The translations under genes and the position numbers were made by a program. From Erwinia oleae (GTDB lineage Bacteria; Pseudomonadota; Gammaproteobacteria; Enterobacterales; Enterobacteriaceae): DNA of 45,527 bases. Of this stretch, positions 24,685-34,161 are shown piece by piece. Location of the stretch: positions 1 to 45,527 of the forward strand of contig NZ_JNVB01000032.1 of NCBI RefSeq assembly GCF_000770305.1, written 5' to 3'. The notes under the pieces were generated by a model. That model was not told the DNA's origin, searched no databases, and saw only the letters and a list, made by a program, of their open reading frames with translations. How positions within the stretch are numbered: position 1 is the first letter of the stretch; the number at the start of each line of letters is the position of its first letter.

Positions 24685-25642
24685 CGTTACGCCGCCACAG
24701 CCCGGCCAGATCTTCTTTTTTCGGCGCGCAGTCCCCGCCGCGATGCGCCACCACGTAAGATGCCACCGCGTTTCCCAGCGTTACCGCCGCCGCCAGCGAC
24801 CAGCCGGACGCCAGCCCGGCCAGCACGCCGCCCGCGTGGCTGTCGCCCGCGCCAATGGTATCCACCACCTCGGCAGGGAAAGCGGGCGCCCAGCCGGACT
24901 CGCTCATCGAAACATAACCCGCGCCTTCGCTGTCCAGCCGCACAATCAGCGGGCTGCTGAAGTGCTCGCGCCAGCAGGCCAGCAGCTCAGCGCCGTCCGC
25001 CAGCGCGCCCGGCAGACGTTCGCCAATCAGCGCCGCCTCCTGACGATTCAGCGTCACCACAGGATTCAGCGCCATCAGCCGATGGAAAAACGCGTCGGAG
25101 AGATCGGCCAGTCGCGGGCCGAAATCAATAAACAGCCGTACGCCGCGCAGCGTCTCCAGCCAGGCGAGCAGCGTTTCGCCGCTGGCCGCCGTCAGCTGGT
25201 AACCGGAAAGGTAAATCCAGCTTCCTGACGGCAGGCTGAGCTGCGCGAGCATCGCGGCATCCCACTGATTTTCCACGCCGCTGACCGAGAGGAAGGTTCG
25301 CTCGCCGTCCGGTTCCACCAATGCCAGGCACCAGCCGTTATCGCCTTTGTCGGTGCGCAGCGGCGAATGGATGCCGTACTCCGCCATTTTTTGGGTGATG
25401 ATTGTGGCCCAGGTGCCCTGCCCGATCGGCAGCGCGTTGGTGGCCTGCACGCCTAAACGATGCAGCGCAATCGCCACGTTGAGCGCGCAGCCGCCCACGT
25501 TGACGCCCTGCTGATGCAGTTCGATATCGCTGCCGCGATGAGGCAGCGAATACGCATCGGCGATCACATCAACCACGGCGGCGCCCATCACGCAGACCGC
25601 ATCGCGCGCGCTCAGCGAATCAGGATCGGGAAGCGTGACCAT
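24671..25642 (-). CDS. yegV: PfkB-family carbohydrate/nucleoside kinase YegV
   Basis: The 323-aa protein has the ribokinase fold: the N-terminal glycine motif (GVNVGGCALNVAIALHRLG) and the C-terminal PfkB signature VVDTIGAGDSHAGGVLAG with catalytic Asp in GAGD. The family phosphorylates sugars or nucleosides with ATP. I chose ATG 25642, after GAGGAGG; it overlaps the last 23 bases of yegU, so translation is coupled. In the yeg cluster it would phosphorylate the product released by the hydrolase YegU. Substrate unproven. Confidence 0.88.
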   Translation of the reverse strand: MVTLPDPDSLSARDAVCVMGAAVVDVIADAYSLPHRGSDIELHQQGVNVGGCALNVAIALHRLGVQATNALPIGQGTWATIITQKMAEYGIHSPLRTDKGDNGWCLALVEPDGERTFLSVSGVENQWDAAMLAQLSLPSGSWIYLSGYQLTAASGETLLAWLETLRGVRLFIDFGPRLADLSDAFFHRLMALNPVVTLNRQEAALIGERLPGALADGAELLACWREHFSSPLIVRLDSEGAGYVSMSESGWAPAFPAEVVDTIGAGDSHAGGVLAGLASGWSLAAAVTLGNAVASYVVAHRGGDCAPKKEDLAGLWRRNATRR

Positions 25643-26654
25643 ATGCCTCCTCACGTTGCTGGCGGAACAGCAGAAACGCGCGGCTGTAGCGGCTGAAATC
25701 AAGCTGATTCACCGCGTCGAGCTGCGCTTTAAGCTGTGGATCAATCGCGTCCACGCCGTGCAGCGCGCCGCAAATCGCCACCGCCATCGCGCCGATGGTG
25801 TCGGTATCGCCGCCCAGGTTGGCGCAAAGAATGGCGCAGCGCGTGGGATCGGTTTTCGCCAGTTCAACCATGGCAATCGCGGCCGGAACGGATTCAATCG
25901 TGGCGGTACCTGCGCCGATCAGCTGATAAACCTGCTCCATCGCCTGTTCCACGCCGGCAGCGCGCTCGACGGTGCGCAGCGCCAGTTCAATGCGCGCCGC
26001 CATCGACGGGCTGAAAGTGGTAACGCGTTTTTCCTGCGCGGCCTTCGCTATCGCGGGCAGCTGATCCCGGATGCGCGACCAGCTCACGCCCTCCACCGCC
26101 AGCGATACCGCCCAGGCAATGGTCGTCGCACCGGCAATAGCCACATCCGCCTTGTGCGTCGGGCTGGAGGCCCGTTCGACGTCGTCGATGAAATCGCTCA
26201 GGCTGCACGGCGGCACCAGGCAGCCGAGCGGCGAAATGCGCATCGCCGCGCCGTTGGTCAGGCCATTATTGGCCAGTTCAGCGATCGGCGTGCCGCTCTT
26301 CAGCGCGTTAAGCGCGATTTTAGAGGTTGGCCCCAGCACGTTTTTATTGAAGGCGTCGAAGCTTTCCGCCCAGTTCAGAATATTGCGTCCAATCACCTCC
26401 GGCTCTATTGCGCCGTCGCAGCTGATAATGGCATCGGCCAGCGCCAGCGCCATTGAGGTGTCATCGGTAAACTCCGCCTCGTTAAAATAGCAGGCCGCGT
26501 TGTTCTCCGCCGGGCCGGGCAGAAAGCGATCTATCCAGCCAAAATGCTGCTTCACGCGTGAGCGCGGCCACAGTTCGGAGGGCATGCCCATCGCATCGCC
26601 CAGCGCCTGGCCATAAAATGCGCCGAGAATGCGGCTCTCTTTCGTTACTGACAT
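25620..26654 (-). CDS. yegU: ADP-ribosylglycohydrolase-family enzyme YegU
   Basis: The 344-aa protein carries the dinuclear-Mg signature of this family: GDAMGMPSE near residue 19, FTDDTSMALALADA near 62, and the C-terminal GGDTDTIGAMAVAICGA. The family cleaves N- or O-linked ribose bonds (DraG, ARH). In a transporter/kinase cluster it more likely acts on an imported ribosylated small molecule than on protein. ATG 26654 follows AGAGGA and lies 10 bases after the yegT stop. The frame is open 32 codons upstream but that part is the end of yegT in another frame. Confidence 0.88.
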   Translation of the reverse strand: MSVTKESRILGAFYGQALGDAMGMPSELWPRSRVKQHFGWIDRFLPGPAENNAACYFNEAEFTDDTSMALALADAIISCDGAIEPEVIGRNILNWAESFDAFNKNVLGPTSKIALNALKSGTPIAELANNGLTNGAAMRISPLGCLVPPCSLSDFIDDVERASSPTHKADVAIAGATTIAWAVSLAVEGVSWSRIRDQLPAIAKAAQEKRVTTFSPSMAARIELALRTVERAAGVEQAMEQVYQLIGAGTATIESVPAAIAMVELAKTDPTRCAILCANLGGDTDTIGAMAVAICGALHGVDAIDPQLKAQLDAVNQLDFSRYSRAFLLFRQQREEAYGHASRS

Positions 26655-26664
26655 CTCTTTTCCT

Positions 26665-27933
26665 CTATTTTTCACCGCTGGCTGATGCGGCCAGCGGGCT
26701 GAGTTCGTCGCTTTTTTTCCGGCCGTCGCGGAACAGCGCCACGAACGCAATGGTGATAATGATGATCATCACGCTGCCGAACAACCACATGCCCGCCCAG
26801 TTAAAGGTCAGGCCGTTTTGCGGCTGCGGATACTGAAACATCTCCTGCATCAGGTAGCCGCCCAGCCGGTAGCCCAGCAGGCTGCCGACGCCCTGACAGG
26901 CCAGAGTGATCAGCCCCTGCGCGGCGTTGCGCATCTCCACCGGCGCTTTTTTATCAACATAGATGTAGGCGGTAACGAAGTAGAAGTCGTAGCTGACGCC
27001 ATGCAGCAGAATGCCCATAAACAGCAGGCCGTAGGTCAAGACGTTCTGGTCGCTGCCAAAGACAAAGAACAGGTAGCGCAGCGCGGCGGTTACCAGCCCC
27101 AGCAGCAGCACCTTGCCGATGCCGAAGCGCTTGATAAAGAACGGCAGTGCCAGCAGGAAGAAGATTTCAGAAAGCTGGCCCAGCGTCATCCAGCCGGTAG
27201 CGTGCTTCAGCCCGACTTCGCTCAGGAAGCCTTCGGCAAAAATGTAGTAGAAGGCCAGCGGCATGCTGAACAGAAACGAGCTGACAAAAAAGACCAGGAA
27301 GCTGCGGTCTTTCAGCAGGTGCAGCGCATCCAGCCCCAGCACCACGCGCAGGTTGAATTTTCCGGTACTTTTCGGCTCCGTTGCCGGCAGCGTCAGCGCA
27401 AATACGCCCAGGACGGCGGAACTGCCCGCCCCAACCAGCAGCGGAATATTGCTGGCGGAGATGTCGCCGAAACCGAGCATCGGCGGCAGAAAGCCGCAGA
27501 CAATACCGGAGGCAATCCAGCCAAGCGTGCCCAGCACGCGGATGCGTGGATAGTCGCGCTCCACGTCGCCAACGTGCGAAAACGCAATGCTGTTGGTCAG
27601 CGCGATGGTTGGCATATAAGTCAGCGAATAGAGCAGCATCAGGGCGAAGAATGGCCCGAAGCTCTCCTGCTGCGCGGCGAAATACATCAGCACCGCGCCT
27701 GCCAGCATGAGCACCGACAAGACCTTTTGCGCCTGGAAAAAGCGGTCAGTCAGTGAACCGACCAGAATTGGCGACATAATTGCCGCCAGTGAAGTACAGG
27801 CGTAACACCAGGCAATTTCGACCGGCGTAAATCCTTTGCTTTGCAGTAAGGCCCACAGCGGAACGAACCACGCTCCCCAGATGAACCATTCGACGAACAT
27901 CATAAATGACAGGCTGGCTATTTTATTTTTCAT
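26665..27933 (-). CDS. yegT: Nucleoside:H+ symporter family transporter YegT
   Basis: A 422-aa major-facilitator protein with about twelve helices, close to E. coli YegT and related to NupG and XapB: FVEWFIWGAWFVPLWALLQ at the N-terminus, SKGFTPVEIAWCYACTSLAA, YPRIRVLGTLGWIASG. It should import a nucleoside or nucleoside-like compound. AGGGGAA precedes ATG 27933. It is the first gene of yegT-yegU-yegV, with its own promoter and candidate operator repeats upstream. Confidence 0.9.
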   Translation of the reverse strand: MKNKIASLSFMMFVEWFIWGAWFVPLWALLQSKGFTPVEIAWCYACTSLAAIMSPILVGSLTDRFFQAQKVLSVLMLAGAVLMYFAAQQESFGPFFALMLLYSLTYMPTIALTNSIAFSHVGDVERDYPRIRVLGTLGWIASGIVCGFLPPMLGFGDISASNIPLLVGAGSSAVLGVFALTLPATEPKSTGKFNLRVVLGLDALHLLKDRSFLVFFVSSFLFSMPLAFYYIFAEGFLSEVGLKHATGWMTLGQLSEIFFLLALPFFIKRFGIGKVLLLGLVTAALRYLFFVFGSDQNVLTYGLLFMGILLHGVSYDFYFVTAYIYVDKKAPVEMRNAAQGLITLACQGVGSLLGYRLGGYLMQEMFQYPQPQNGLTFNWAGMWLFGSVMIIIITIAFVALFRDGRKKSDELSPLAASASGEK

Positions 27934-27953
27934 TTGGGTGTTCCCCTGGTGTA

Positions 27954-27996
27954 GGTACGATCAAAGAGTACCTTTACGTAATACCTTTGCAATACC
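27954..27996 (-). promoter_or_regulatory. yegT promoter with GGTA repeats, candidate YegW operator
   Basis: On the minus strand, -35 TTGCAA (27987-27992) and -10 TACTCT (27965-27970) are 16 bp apart. Three same-orientation GGTA elements (plus-strand TACC at 27969, 27982 and 27993; the first two extend to TACCTTT) and one opposed copy (GGTAC at 27954-27958, facing GTACC at 27968-27972) sit on the promoter. This fits repression by a GntR/HutC protein. Confidence 0.5.
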
Positions 27997-28120
27997 AAAA
28001 GCCCGAATTTTAGTGCTGAATCGCTTCTTTACACGGTAAAGCTACATCAGAAGGACATACTACGTCAGAAGAGCGGAGGTGGGCATCGGGCAGAAAGCGG
28101 AAGAGAAAATCAGAAGGAAG

Positions 28121-28140
28121 AAAAAGGTGGCCGGGCCACC
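28121..28140 (-). terminator. Intrinsic terminator of the DUF4432 gene
   Basis: On the minus strand, GGTGGC-CCG-GCCACC is followed by five Ts, 10 bases after the stop of the epimerase-like gene. This separates its transcript from yegT. Confidence 0.85.
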
Positions 28141-28150
28141 TTACGGGTTA

Positions 28151-29362
28151 TCACTCAACGGCGATGGGCTTCTCATCCACGGCCGGCTTTTCATCCCCCT
28201 GAAGCTGCTTCACGCGTTGTTCAACTTTCTGCACCGCGCTGGCGTCCTTCAGCAGCGTATAGGTCAGCGTGAATGCTTTGCTTTCGCCGGGTTGTATTTG
28301 CTTCACCCGCCCCTGCTCTTTCTCAATCGTCACCGGATAAGCATAGTTGGTGCCTGGCTCAATACCGGTGACGTAGCCCTGCTTCAGGGTGTCGGTATTT
28401 TTCCACATTGTCAGCAACGGCAGCTGGTGCGTATCAAACTCGATTGACGCGCCCTTATCACTTTTACTGTTGATCACCGCCGCCAGGGTTTTGCCGTTTT
28501 CATCCGCTTTTGGCACCAGATTGAACACCATTTCATCGAAATCTTTGGTGGGCGCGGCGTAAACGTTCCAGTCATTCAGCCCTTTTTTCGCGTAGTCGTT
28601 AAAGGGCGAAACCGATTTTAACGGCGCAATGAAACGGGCATTTTTTTCAAGGATCGGCGTACTAAAGTTGCTGTGATAGATGATCTGATAGTCGTGCGGG
28701 TAGTCCGCGCGGTTTGTCAGCACATCGTGAATCGTGAAGGCGTCCGCGCCCGGTACATAGCGCAGCTCCGTCCACGTTTCCAGGTTGGCTTTTTTAAAGG
28801 TATTCTCTTTTAACAAACCACGGATGCGGATTTCATGAGGCGCCTTGTCATCAATCGACACCTCCACTTTCGATGCGGGTGTGTTGCCTGCCTTGCCGTG
28901 CAACGTGTAGATTACGCCGTCTTTGGTCACCGGGTGACCCGTCCATTCATAACCGCAGCGCACCATCATCTCATTGAAGCCTTCCAGCCAGCCCAGGCCG
29001 TTGCGGCTTTCAAGATTGATATAAGCCGGATTGACCACCTCATTGACCGGCGAATCCCAGCCCAGCCGCACGCCATGACCGCTAACGTGCAGCAGATCCA
29101 TCCCGCGCGTTGGGCTCAGCGCGATAGTTAGCCCATTCTGGCTGACGATCGTCAGCACCTTGCTGCCCTCCTGTTTACCGCCGTGCAGGATTTTTTGCTC
29201 AATGCTGAAGCTTTCACCTGACAGCTTCAGCGCTTTACTGCTGGTCTGCCAGTTTCCTTGCTCCGTGCCGCTTTCAGCATCGGTCAGCACCCAGTTTTGG
29301 GCCATCGTCTGCCCGCTGATGGTCAGTAAAACAGCCCCTGCTATTACGCTTTTTTTCATCAT
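28151..29362 (-). CDS. Periplasmic DUF4432 aldose-epimerase-like protein
   Basis: The 403-aa protein has a signal peptide (cleavage after QTMA, residue 21 or so). It then has a galactose-mutarotase-like fold of the DUF4432 type: ALSPTRGMDLLHVSGHGVRL, WLEGFNEMMVRCGYEW, YQIIYHSNFSTPIL with a conserved His, and GYVTGIEPGTNYAYP. DUF4432 proteins are taken to be sugar epimerases or sugar-binding enzymes. The signal peptide places it in the periplasm, and the C-terminal 35 residues are a charged helical tail. The start is MM at 29362/29359 behind AGGA. It lies upstream of yegT on the same strand and may act on the compound that YegT imports; it has its own terminator. Confidence 0.85.
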   Translation of the reverse strand: MMKKSVIAGAVLLTISGQTMAQNWVLTDAESGTEQGNWQTSSKALKLSGESFSIEQKILHGGKQEGSKVLTIVSQNGLTIALSPTRGMDLLHVSGHGVRLGWDSPVNEVVNPAYINLESRNGLGWLEGFNEMMVRCGYEWTGHPVTKDGVIYTLHGKAGNTPASKVEVSIDDKAPHEIRIRGLLKENTFKKANLETWTELRYVPGADAFTIHDVLTNRADYPHDYQIIYHSNFSTPILEKNARFIAPLKSVSPFNDYAKKGLNDWNVYAAPTKDFDEMVFNLVPKADENGKTLAAVINSKSDKGASIEFDTHQLPLLTMWKNTDTLKQGYVTGIEPGTNYAYPVTIEKEQGRVKQIQPGESKAFTLTYTLLKDASAVQKVEQRVKQLQGDEKPAVDEKPIAVE

Positions 29363-29684
29363 TTTCGTCCTGTAGCTGAATTGATTTAGCTTGCGGGAAG
29401 AAAGAGTACAAATACGGTTTAAATTAAAATGTGACAGCTATCACCCGCACGATTATTTGGCTGTTTCAATCAGGAAAACCGGCTGTCGCGCACTAAAATT
29501 TGTCTTACGTAAAAATTTTTCAAAAAAATATGTGACTCAAATCGGTAAAATGAGCGTTTTGCTTAAAACGATTCAGCCTGGCGTCGTGCCCCCTTCTGAC
29601 CAAACATCGGGCTGACTAACGCACGGTCAGAGGGTATACTGACGCCCACTTTTTATAACTACTCGTATCGCGTGCGGATCCAAC
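29363..29684. other. Divergent intergenic region, glyQ promoter at its right end
   Basis: This 322-bp gap separates the DUF4432 gene (minus) from glyQ (plus). It is AT-rich in the middle (29510-29540, A/T runs that may be an UP-type or curved element). It contains the glyQ promoter at 29612-29640. No open frame in it is convincing. Confidence 0.6.
29612..29640 (+). promoter_or_regulatory. glyQS promoter
   Basis: -35-like CTGACT (29612-29617), a 17-bp spacer, and -10 TATACT (29635-29640). Transcription would start near 29647, about 38 bases before glyQ. Confidence 0.6.
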
Positions 29685-30596
29685 ATGCAAAAGTTTGATA
29701 CCAAGACCTTTCAGGGACTGATCCTGACCTTACAGGATTACTGGGCACGCCAGGGTTGCACCATCGTGCAGCCGCTGGATATGGAAGTGGGTGCGGGAAC
29801 CTCTCACCCGATGACCTGCCTGCGCGCACTTGGCCCGGAGCCTGTCGCCGCCGCCTATGTGCAGCCTTCCCGCCGACCGACCGACGGCCGCTACGGCGAA
29901 AACCCCAACCGCCTTCAGCACTATTACCAGTTTCAGGTGATCATCAAGCCGTCGCCGGACAATATTCAGGAGCTTTACCTTGGCTCGCTGAAAGAGCTGG
30001 GGCTCGATCCTGGCATTCACGATATTCGCTTTGTAGAAGACAACTGGGAAAACCCGACGCTGGGTGCCTGGGGTCTGGGCTGGGAAGTGTGGCTGAACGG
30101 CATGGAAGTGACGCAGTTCACCTATTTCCAGCAGGTTGGCGGCCTGGAGTGCAAGCCGGTGACCGGCGAGATTACCTACGGTCTGGAGCGCCTGGCGATG
30201 TACATCCAGGGCGTGGACAGCGTCTACGATCTGATCTGGAGCGACGGCCCGCTGGGTAAAACCACCTACGGCGACGTGTTCCATCAGAACGAGGTCGAGC
30301 AGTCTACCTATAACTTCGAACATGCCGACGTCGATTTCCTCTTCATCTGCTTTGAGCAGTATGAGAAAGAGGCGCAGCACCTGCTGGCGCTGGAAAAACC
30401 GCTGCCGCTGCCCGCTTACGAGCGCATTTTGAAGGCGGGCCATACCTTTAACCTGCTTGACGCGCGCAAAGCGATCTCGGTAACCGAGCGTCAGCGCTAT
30501 ATTCTGCGTATTCGTACCCTGACCAAAGCCGTGGCGGAAGCCTACTATGCGTCTCGCGAGGCGCTGGGCTTCCCAATGTGCAATAACAAGAAATAA
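29685..30596 (+). CDS. glyQ: Glycyl-tRNA synthetase alpha subunit
   Basis: This 303-aa protein is almost identical to E. coli Gly[75 protein letters not shown]. The alpha subunit carries the class II catalytic core of the alpha2-beta2 glycyl-tRNA synthetase, which charges tRNA-Gly. ATG 29685 is the E. coli start; the ribosome site is weak (GGATCC). glyS follows after 9 bp. Confidence 0.98.
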   Translation: MQKFDTKTFQGLILTLQDYWARQGCTIVQPLDMEVGAGTSHPMTCLRALGPEPVAAAYVQPSRRPTDGRYGENPNRLQHYYQFQVIIKPSPDNIQELYLGSLKELGLDPGIHDIRFVEDNWENPTLGAWGLGWEVWLNGMEVTQFTYFQQVGGLECKPVTGEITYGLERLAMYIQGVDSVYDLIWSDGPLGKTTYGDVFHQNEVEQSTYNFEHADVDFLFICFEQYEKEAQHLLALEKPLPLPAYERILKAGHTFNLLDARKAISVTERQRYILRIRTLTKAVAEAYYASREALGFPMCNNKK

Positions 30597-30605
30597 GAGG
30601 CAGCC

Positions 30606-32675
30606 ATGACTGATAAAACTTTTCTGGTGGAAATCGGCACCGAAGAGCTGCCGCCGAAGGCGCTACGCAGCCTGGCCGAATCTTTTGCCGCCAACTTTAC
30701 CGCCGAACTGGATGCTGCGGGCCTGACGCATGGCGACGTTCGCTGGTATGCCGCGCCGCGCCGCCTGGCGCTGAAGGTTGCCGACCTGAGCGACGCACAG
30801 CCCGATCGCACCGTTGAAAAACGCGGCCCGGCGGTTTCCGCCGCCTTTGACGCCAGCGGCGCGGCAACTAAAGCCGCTGAAGGCTGGGCGCGCGGCTGCG
30901 GTATCACCGCCGATCAGGCCGACCGCCTGAAAACCGACAAAGGCGAGTGGCTGGTGTATCGCGCGAACGTGAAAGGCGAAAGCGCGCGTTCATTGCTGCC
31001 CGCGATGGTCAGCACCGCGCTGGCGAAACTGCCGATCCCAAAACTGATGCGCTGGGGCGATTCGGACGTGCAGTTCGTGCGGCCGGTGCATACCGTTACG
31101 CTGCTGCTCGGTGACGAAAGCATTCCTGCCACCATTCTGGGTATTGACTCTGCGCGCACGATCCGCGGCCACCGCTTTATGGGCGAGCCGGAATTCACCA
31201 TCGACAGCGCGGATCACTATCCGCAGATCCTGCTGGAACGCGGCAAGGTTCAGGCCGATTTTGACGCGCGTAAAGCGCAGATCAAAGCGGATGCCGAAGC
31301 CGCAGCACGAAAAATTGGCGGCATCGCCGATCTGAGTGACAGCCTGCTGGAGGAAGTGGCCTCGCTGGTGGAGTGGCCGGTGGTGTTGACCGCCACTTTT
31401 GAGGAGAAGTTCCTGGCCGTGCCGGCGGAAGCGCTGGTATATACCATGAAGGGCGATCAGAAATACTTTCCGGTTTATGACACCGCGGGCAAGCTGCTGC
31501 CACACTTCATTTTTGTCACTAATATCGAATCAAAAGATCCACAGCAGATTATCGACGGTAACGAAAAAGTGGTGCGTCCGCGCCTCGCCGACGCAGAATT
31601 CTTCTTCAATACCGACCGTAAAAAACGTCTGGAAGATCACCTGCCGCGTCTGGAAACCGTCCTGTTTCAGAAAGAGCTGGGCACGCTGCGCGATAAAACC
31701 GACCGCATTCAGGCGCTGGCTGGCTGGATTGCTGGCGAGATTGGTGCCGACGTCAATCACGCTACCCGCGCGGGTCTGCTTTCTAAGTGCGACCTGATGA
31801 CCAACATGGTATTTGAGTTTACCGACACCCAGGGCGTGATGGGCATGCACTATGCGCGCCACGACGGCGAAGCGGAGGATGTGGCCGTGGCGCTGAACGA
31901 GCAGTATCAGCCGCGTTTTGCCGGCGACGATCTGCCGTCCAATCCGGTGGCCTGTGCACTGGCTATCGCCGACAAGATGGACACCCTGGCCGGAATTTTC
32001 GGTATCGGTCAACATCCGAAAGGCGATAAAGACCCGTTTGCGCTGCGCCGCGCCGCGCTGGGCGTGTTACGCATTATCGTTGAGAAGAACCTGCCGCTCG
32101 ATCTGCAAACCCTTACCGGGGAAGCGGTTCGACTGTACGGCAGCAAGCTGAGCAACGGCAAGGTTGTTGATGAGGTGATCGATTTCATGCTTGGCCGCTT
32201 CCGTACCTGGTATCAGGAAGAGGGGCACAGCGTGGATACGCTTCAGGCCGTGCTGGCCCGTCGTCCGACGCGCCCGGCGGATTTCGACGCCCGCATGAAG
32301 GCCGTGTCGCACTTCCGTACGCTCGACGACGCCACCGCCCTGGCGGCGGCGAACAAGCGCGTTTCCAACATTCTGGCGAAATCAACCGAACCGCTGAACG
32401 ACAGCGTGCAGGCGTCGCTGCTGAAAGAGAACGAAGAGATCAAACTGGCGACCTACGTCTCCGCGCTCAGCAGCAAACTCGCACCGTATTACGCTGAAGG
32501 CCGTTATCAGGAAGCGCTGAGCGAACTGGCGCAGCTGCGTACCGCCGTTGATGATTTTTTTGAGAAAGTGATGGTGAATGCGGAAGACAGCGAGGTGAGA
32601 ATTAACCGCCTGACGCTGCTGTCGAAGCTGCGCGCGCTGTTTTTGCAGGTGGCGGATATTTCACTGCTGCAATAA
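30606..32675 (+). CDS. glyS: Glycyl-tRNA synthetase beta subunit
   Basis: This 689-aa protein matches E. coli GlyS in length and sequence: [20 protein letters not shown] at the N-terminus, [59 protein letters not shown] with the HD-like motif, and the C-terminal anticodon-binding helices. It binds tRNA-Gly for the alpha subunit. GAGG 7 bases before ATG 30606; co-transcribed with glyQ and ended by the terminator at 32699. Confidence 0.98.
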   Translation: MTDKTFLVEIGTEELPPKALRSLAESFAANFTAELDAAGLTHGDVRWYAAPRRLALKVADLSDAQPDRTVEKRGPAVSAAFDASGAATKAAEGWARGCGITADQADRLKTDKGEWLVYRANVKGESARSLLPAMVSTALAKLPIPKLMRWGDSDVQFVRPVHTVTLLLGDESIPATILGIDSARTIRGHRFMGEPEFTIDSADHYPQILLERGKVQADFDARKAQIKADAEAAARKIGGIADLSDSLLEEVASLVEWPVVLTATFEEKFLAVPAEALVYTMKGDQKYFPVYDTAGKLLPHFIFVTNIESKDPQQIIDGNEKVVRPRLADAEFFFNTDRKKRLEDHLPRLETVLFQKELGTLRDKTDRIQALAGWIAGEIGADVNHATRAGLLSKCDLMTNMVFEFTDTQGVMGMHYARHDGEAEDVAVALNEQYQPRFAGDDLPSNPVACALAIADKMDTLAGIFGIGQHPKGDKDPFALRRAALGVLRIIVEKNLPLDLQTLTGEAVRLYGSKLSNGKVVDEVIDFMLGRFRTWYQEEGHSVDTLQAVLARRPTRPADFDARMKAVSHFRTLDDATALAAANKRVSNILAKSTEPLNDSVQASLLKENEEIKLATYVSALSSKLAPYYAEGRYQEALSELAQLRTAVDDFFEKVMVNAEDSEVRINRLTLLSKLRALFLQVADISLLQ

Positions 32676-32698
32676 CGCAGTGAACGCCTGTAAACACA

Positions 32699-32723
32699 AA
32701 ACCCGCCGTCTGGCGGGTTTTTT
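32699..32723 (+). terminator. Intrinsic terminator of glyQS
   Basis: AAACCCGCC-GTCT-GGCGGGTTT followed by further Ts, 23 bases after glyS. The stem and the bases before it (ACACAAAACCCGCC) recur at 33836-33850. Confidence 0.92.
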
Positions 32724-32759
32724 ATCGCTTGCCGTTTCGATTGGGCTGGCGACGGCCAG

Positions 32760-33704
32760 TTAGTGGGAGATCTGCGCCAGTTCATCTTCCGTAAGGCCCG
32801 TCATTTTCATGATGACATGACGATCAAGGCCGTTCAGCATCATGGAACGTGCGATTTTCAACGCTTCCTGTTTGCGGCCTTTTTCAATACCCTGCTCAAT
32901 GCCCTGCTCAAGGCCCTGTTTAAGTCCTTTTTCGATGCCCTTCTGTTCCAGTTGCTGTGCGATGGTCATCAGTTCGTCCTCATGTTGTGGCACACGCTGC
33001 GCCAGGTCATGTACAAAGGCTTTGGCGTCTGTCGCTTCGCCAGCCAGTATGAGGTAGTTTATCAGCGAAATCAGCTGCTGTCCTGTGAGGTGTTCAGCCA
33101 GTAAAAGCGTTGACAGCCTGTCCAGGAGCTCTGCAAGATCGCGTTGGTGAATGTGCTTTTGCAACAGGGTAAGTACCGCCATGCTGCGGTGATGCATGAT
33201 GTCGTCGTCAGGAATAACCGTTACGTCTACCAGCGGAAAGTCGTGGCTATAAAGTCTGGCAGCCAGCGCCGGCTCATCAAAGTTATTCAGCCAGTTGGTG
33301 GTATAGGGATAAGGGCTGCGTTTGCCGTTATAGAATAATACGGGAATGACCAGCGGCAGCTTTTTATGCCCGGCATCAAGGTGGCGCTGCATGGCTGCCA
33401 CCGCATAGCGTAAAAGCCTGAAGGCCATATGCCTTTCAGGCGTGCTTTGATGCTCAATGAGCACATGGATATAGCCGTCTCCGCCCGCCGTTTTCAGGCT
33501 GTAAAGCACATCGCTGTAATAAGGACGAAGGCTCTCTTCTATAAAACTTCCGGATTCCAGCTTTAACGTATCAAGATCGCACAGCGCCCGCAGTGTCTCT
33601 GGCAGATGAAGATTCATAAAGTCCCGGGCAGTCTCAGGATGCGTTAAAAACTGTTTGAATACCGCATCGTGCGGCGTTGGCGTGGCATTTTTCCTTTCAG
33701 GCAT
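32760..33704 (-). CDS. Rpn-family recombination-promoting nuclease / putative transposase
   Basis: The 314-aa protein is of the PF04754 (YhgA-like, PD-(D/E)XK) type. It has PTPHDAVFKQFLTHPETARD at the N-terminus, LRPYYSDVLYSLKT and YIHVLIEHQSTPERHMAFRL forming the nuclease core (D, then E-x-Q), and LPLVIPVLFYNGKRSPYPY. The tail has the usual Gly/Glu/Gln heptad-like repeat (KGLKQGLEQGIEQGIEKG). Rpn proteins are DNA endonucleases that raise RecA-independent recombination; a phage-defence role has also been proposed. I chose ATG 33704, with GGAGG 9 bases upstream. It sits between two almost identical terminator hairpins, where E. coli has other genes, so it is probably acquired. Confidence 0.9.
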   Translation of the reverse strand: MPERKNATPTPHDAVFKQFLTHPETARDFMNLHLPETLRALCDLDTLKLESGSFIEESLRPYYSDVLYSLKTAGGDGYIHVLIEHQSTPERHMAFRLLRYAVAAMQRHLDAGHKKLPLVIPVLFYNGKRSPYPYTTNWLNNFDEPALAARLYSHDFPLVDVTVIPDDDIMHHRSMAVLTLLQKHIHQRDLAELLDRLSTLLLAEHLTGQQLISLINYLILAGEATDAKAFVHDLAQRVPQHEDELMTIAQQLEQKGIEKGLKQGLEQGIEQGIEKGRKQEALKIARSMMLNGLDRHVIMKMTGLTEDELAQISH

Positions 33705-33840
33705 TTTCCGTTGCCTCCCTGGCAAGCGCGCTGTGTCATCGCATCATATAATAAGCTCTGTCCGCCTGAACAGACAGTTGGGGCGGGAATGGCTATGCAG
33801 ATTAACAAGCGGCAGGAAAAGTATCGACGACTAAAAACAC

Positions 33841-33864
33841 AAAACCCGCCATCAGGCGGGTTTG
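33841..33864 (-). terminator. Bidirectional terminator after yiaG
   Basis: Perfect stem AAAACCCGCC / GGCGGGTTTT with an ATCA loop. It ends yiaG transcription on the minus strand and could also stop plus-strand reading. Nearly the same sequence as the glyQS terminator. Confidence 0.85.
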
Positions 33865-33867
33865 ATT

Positions 33868-34161
33868 TTATGCCAGCAGCTCACGGCTGAGGCAGGGATT
33901 CATCTGGATTAACTGCATTAACTTCTGCGCGCTGCGTGAAGGGCGGGTACGCTTCGCTTCCCAGCTCTTCACCGAAGAAACACTGACGCCCATTGCCAGG
34001 GCAAACTCATCAATTTCCATACCGGTAATTTCGCGGATGCGCTTCGGTTCGTGAACAACCACATCATCTTTAAGTGCCGGGGCCGCCTGAATAACTTCAC
34101 GCGTCAGGATAATGTGTTCCAGGCTGGACAGCAGCTCGGACATTGGATCTTTGGTTTCCAT
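33868..34161 (-). CDS. yiaG: HTH-type transcriptional regulator YiaG
   Basis: This 97-aa protein resembles E. coli YiaG: METKDPMSELLSSLEHII at the N-terminus and a Cro/C1-type helix-turn-helix at about 40-90 (MEIDEFALAMGVSVSSVKSW, RPSRSAQKLMQLIQMNP). It looks like a HigA/NadS-type antitoxin fold, but no toxin gene is next to it. In E. coli yiaG lies between glyS and yiaF, as here, so synteny supports the name. GAGGAG is 7 bases before the ATG. Confidence 0.9.
   Translation of the reverse strand: METKDPMSELLSSLEHIILTREVIQAAPALKDDVVVHEPKRIREITGMEIDEFALAMGVSVSSVKSWEAKRTRPSRSAQKLMQLIQMNPCLSRELLA

Noticed and set aside
26818-27756. 312-codon plus-strand frame
   Set aside because: Shadow of yegT; rich in Gln, Arg and His as expected from antisense of a membrane protein gene.
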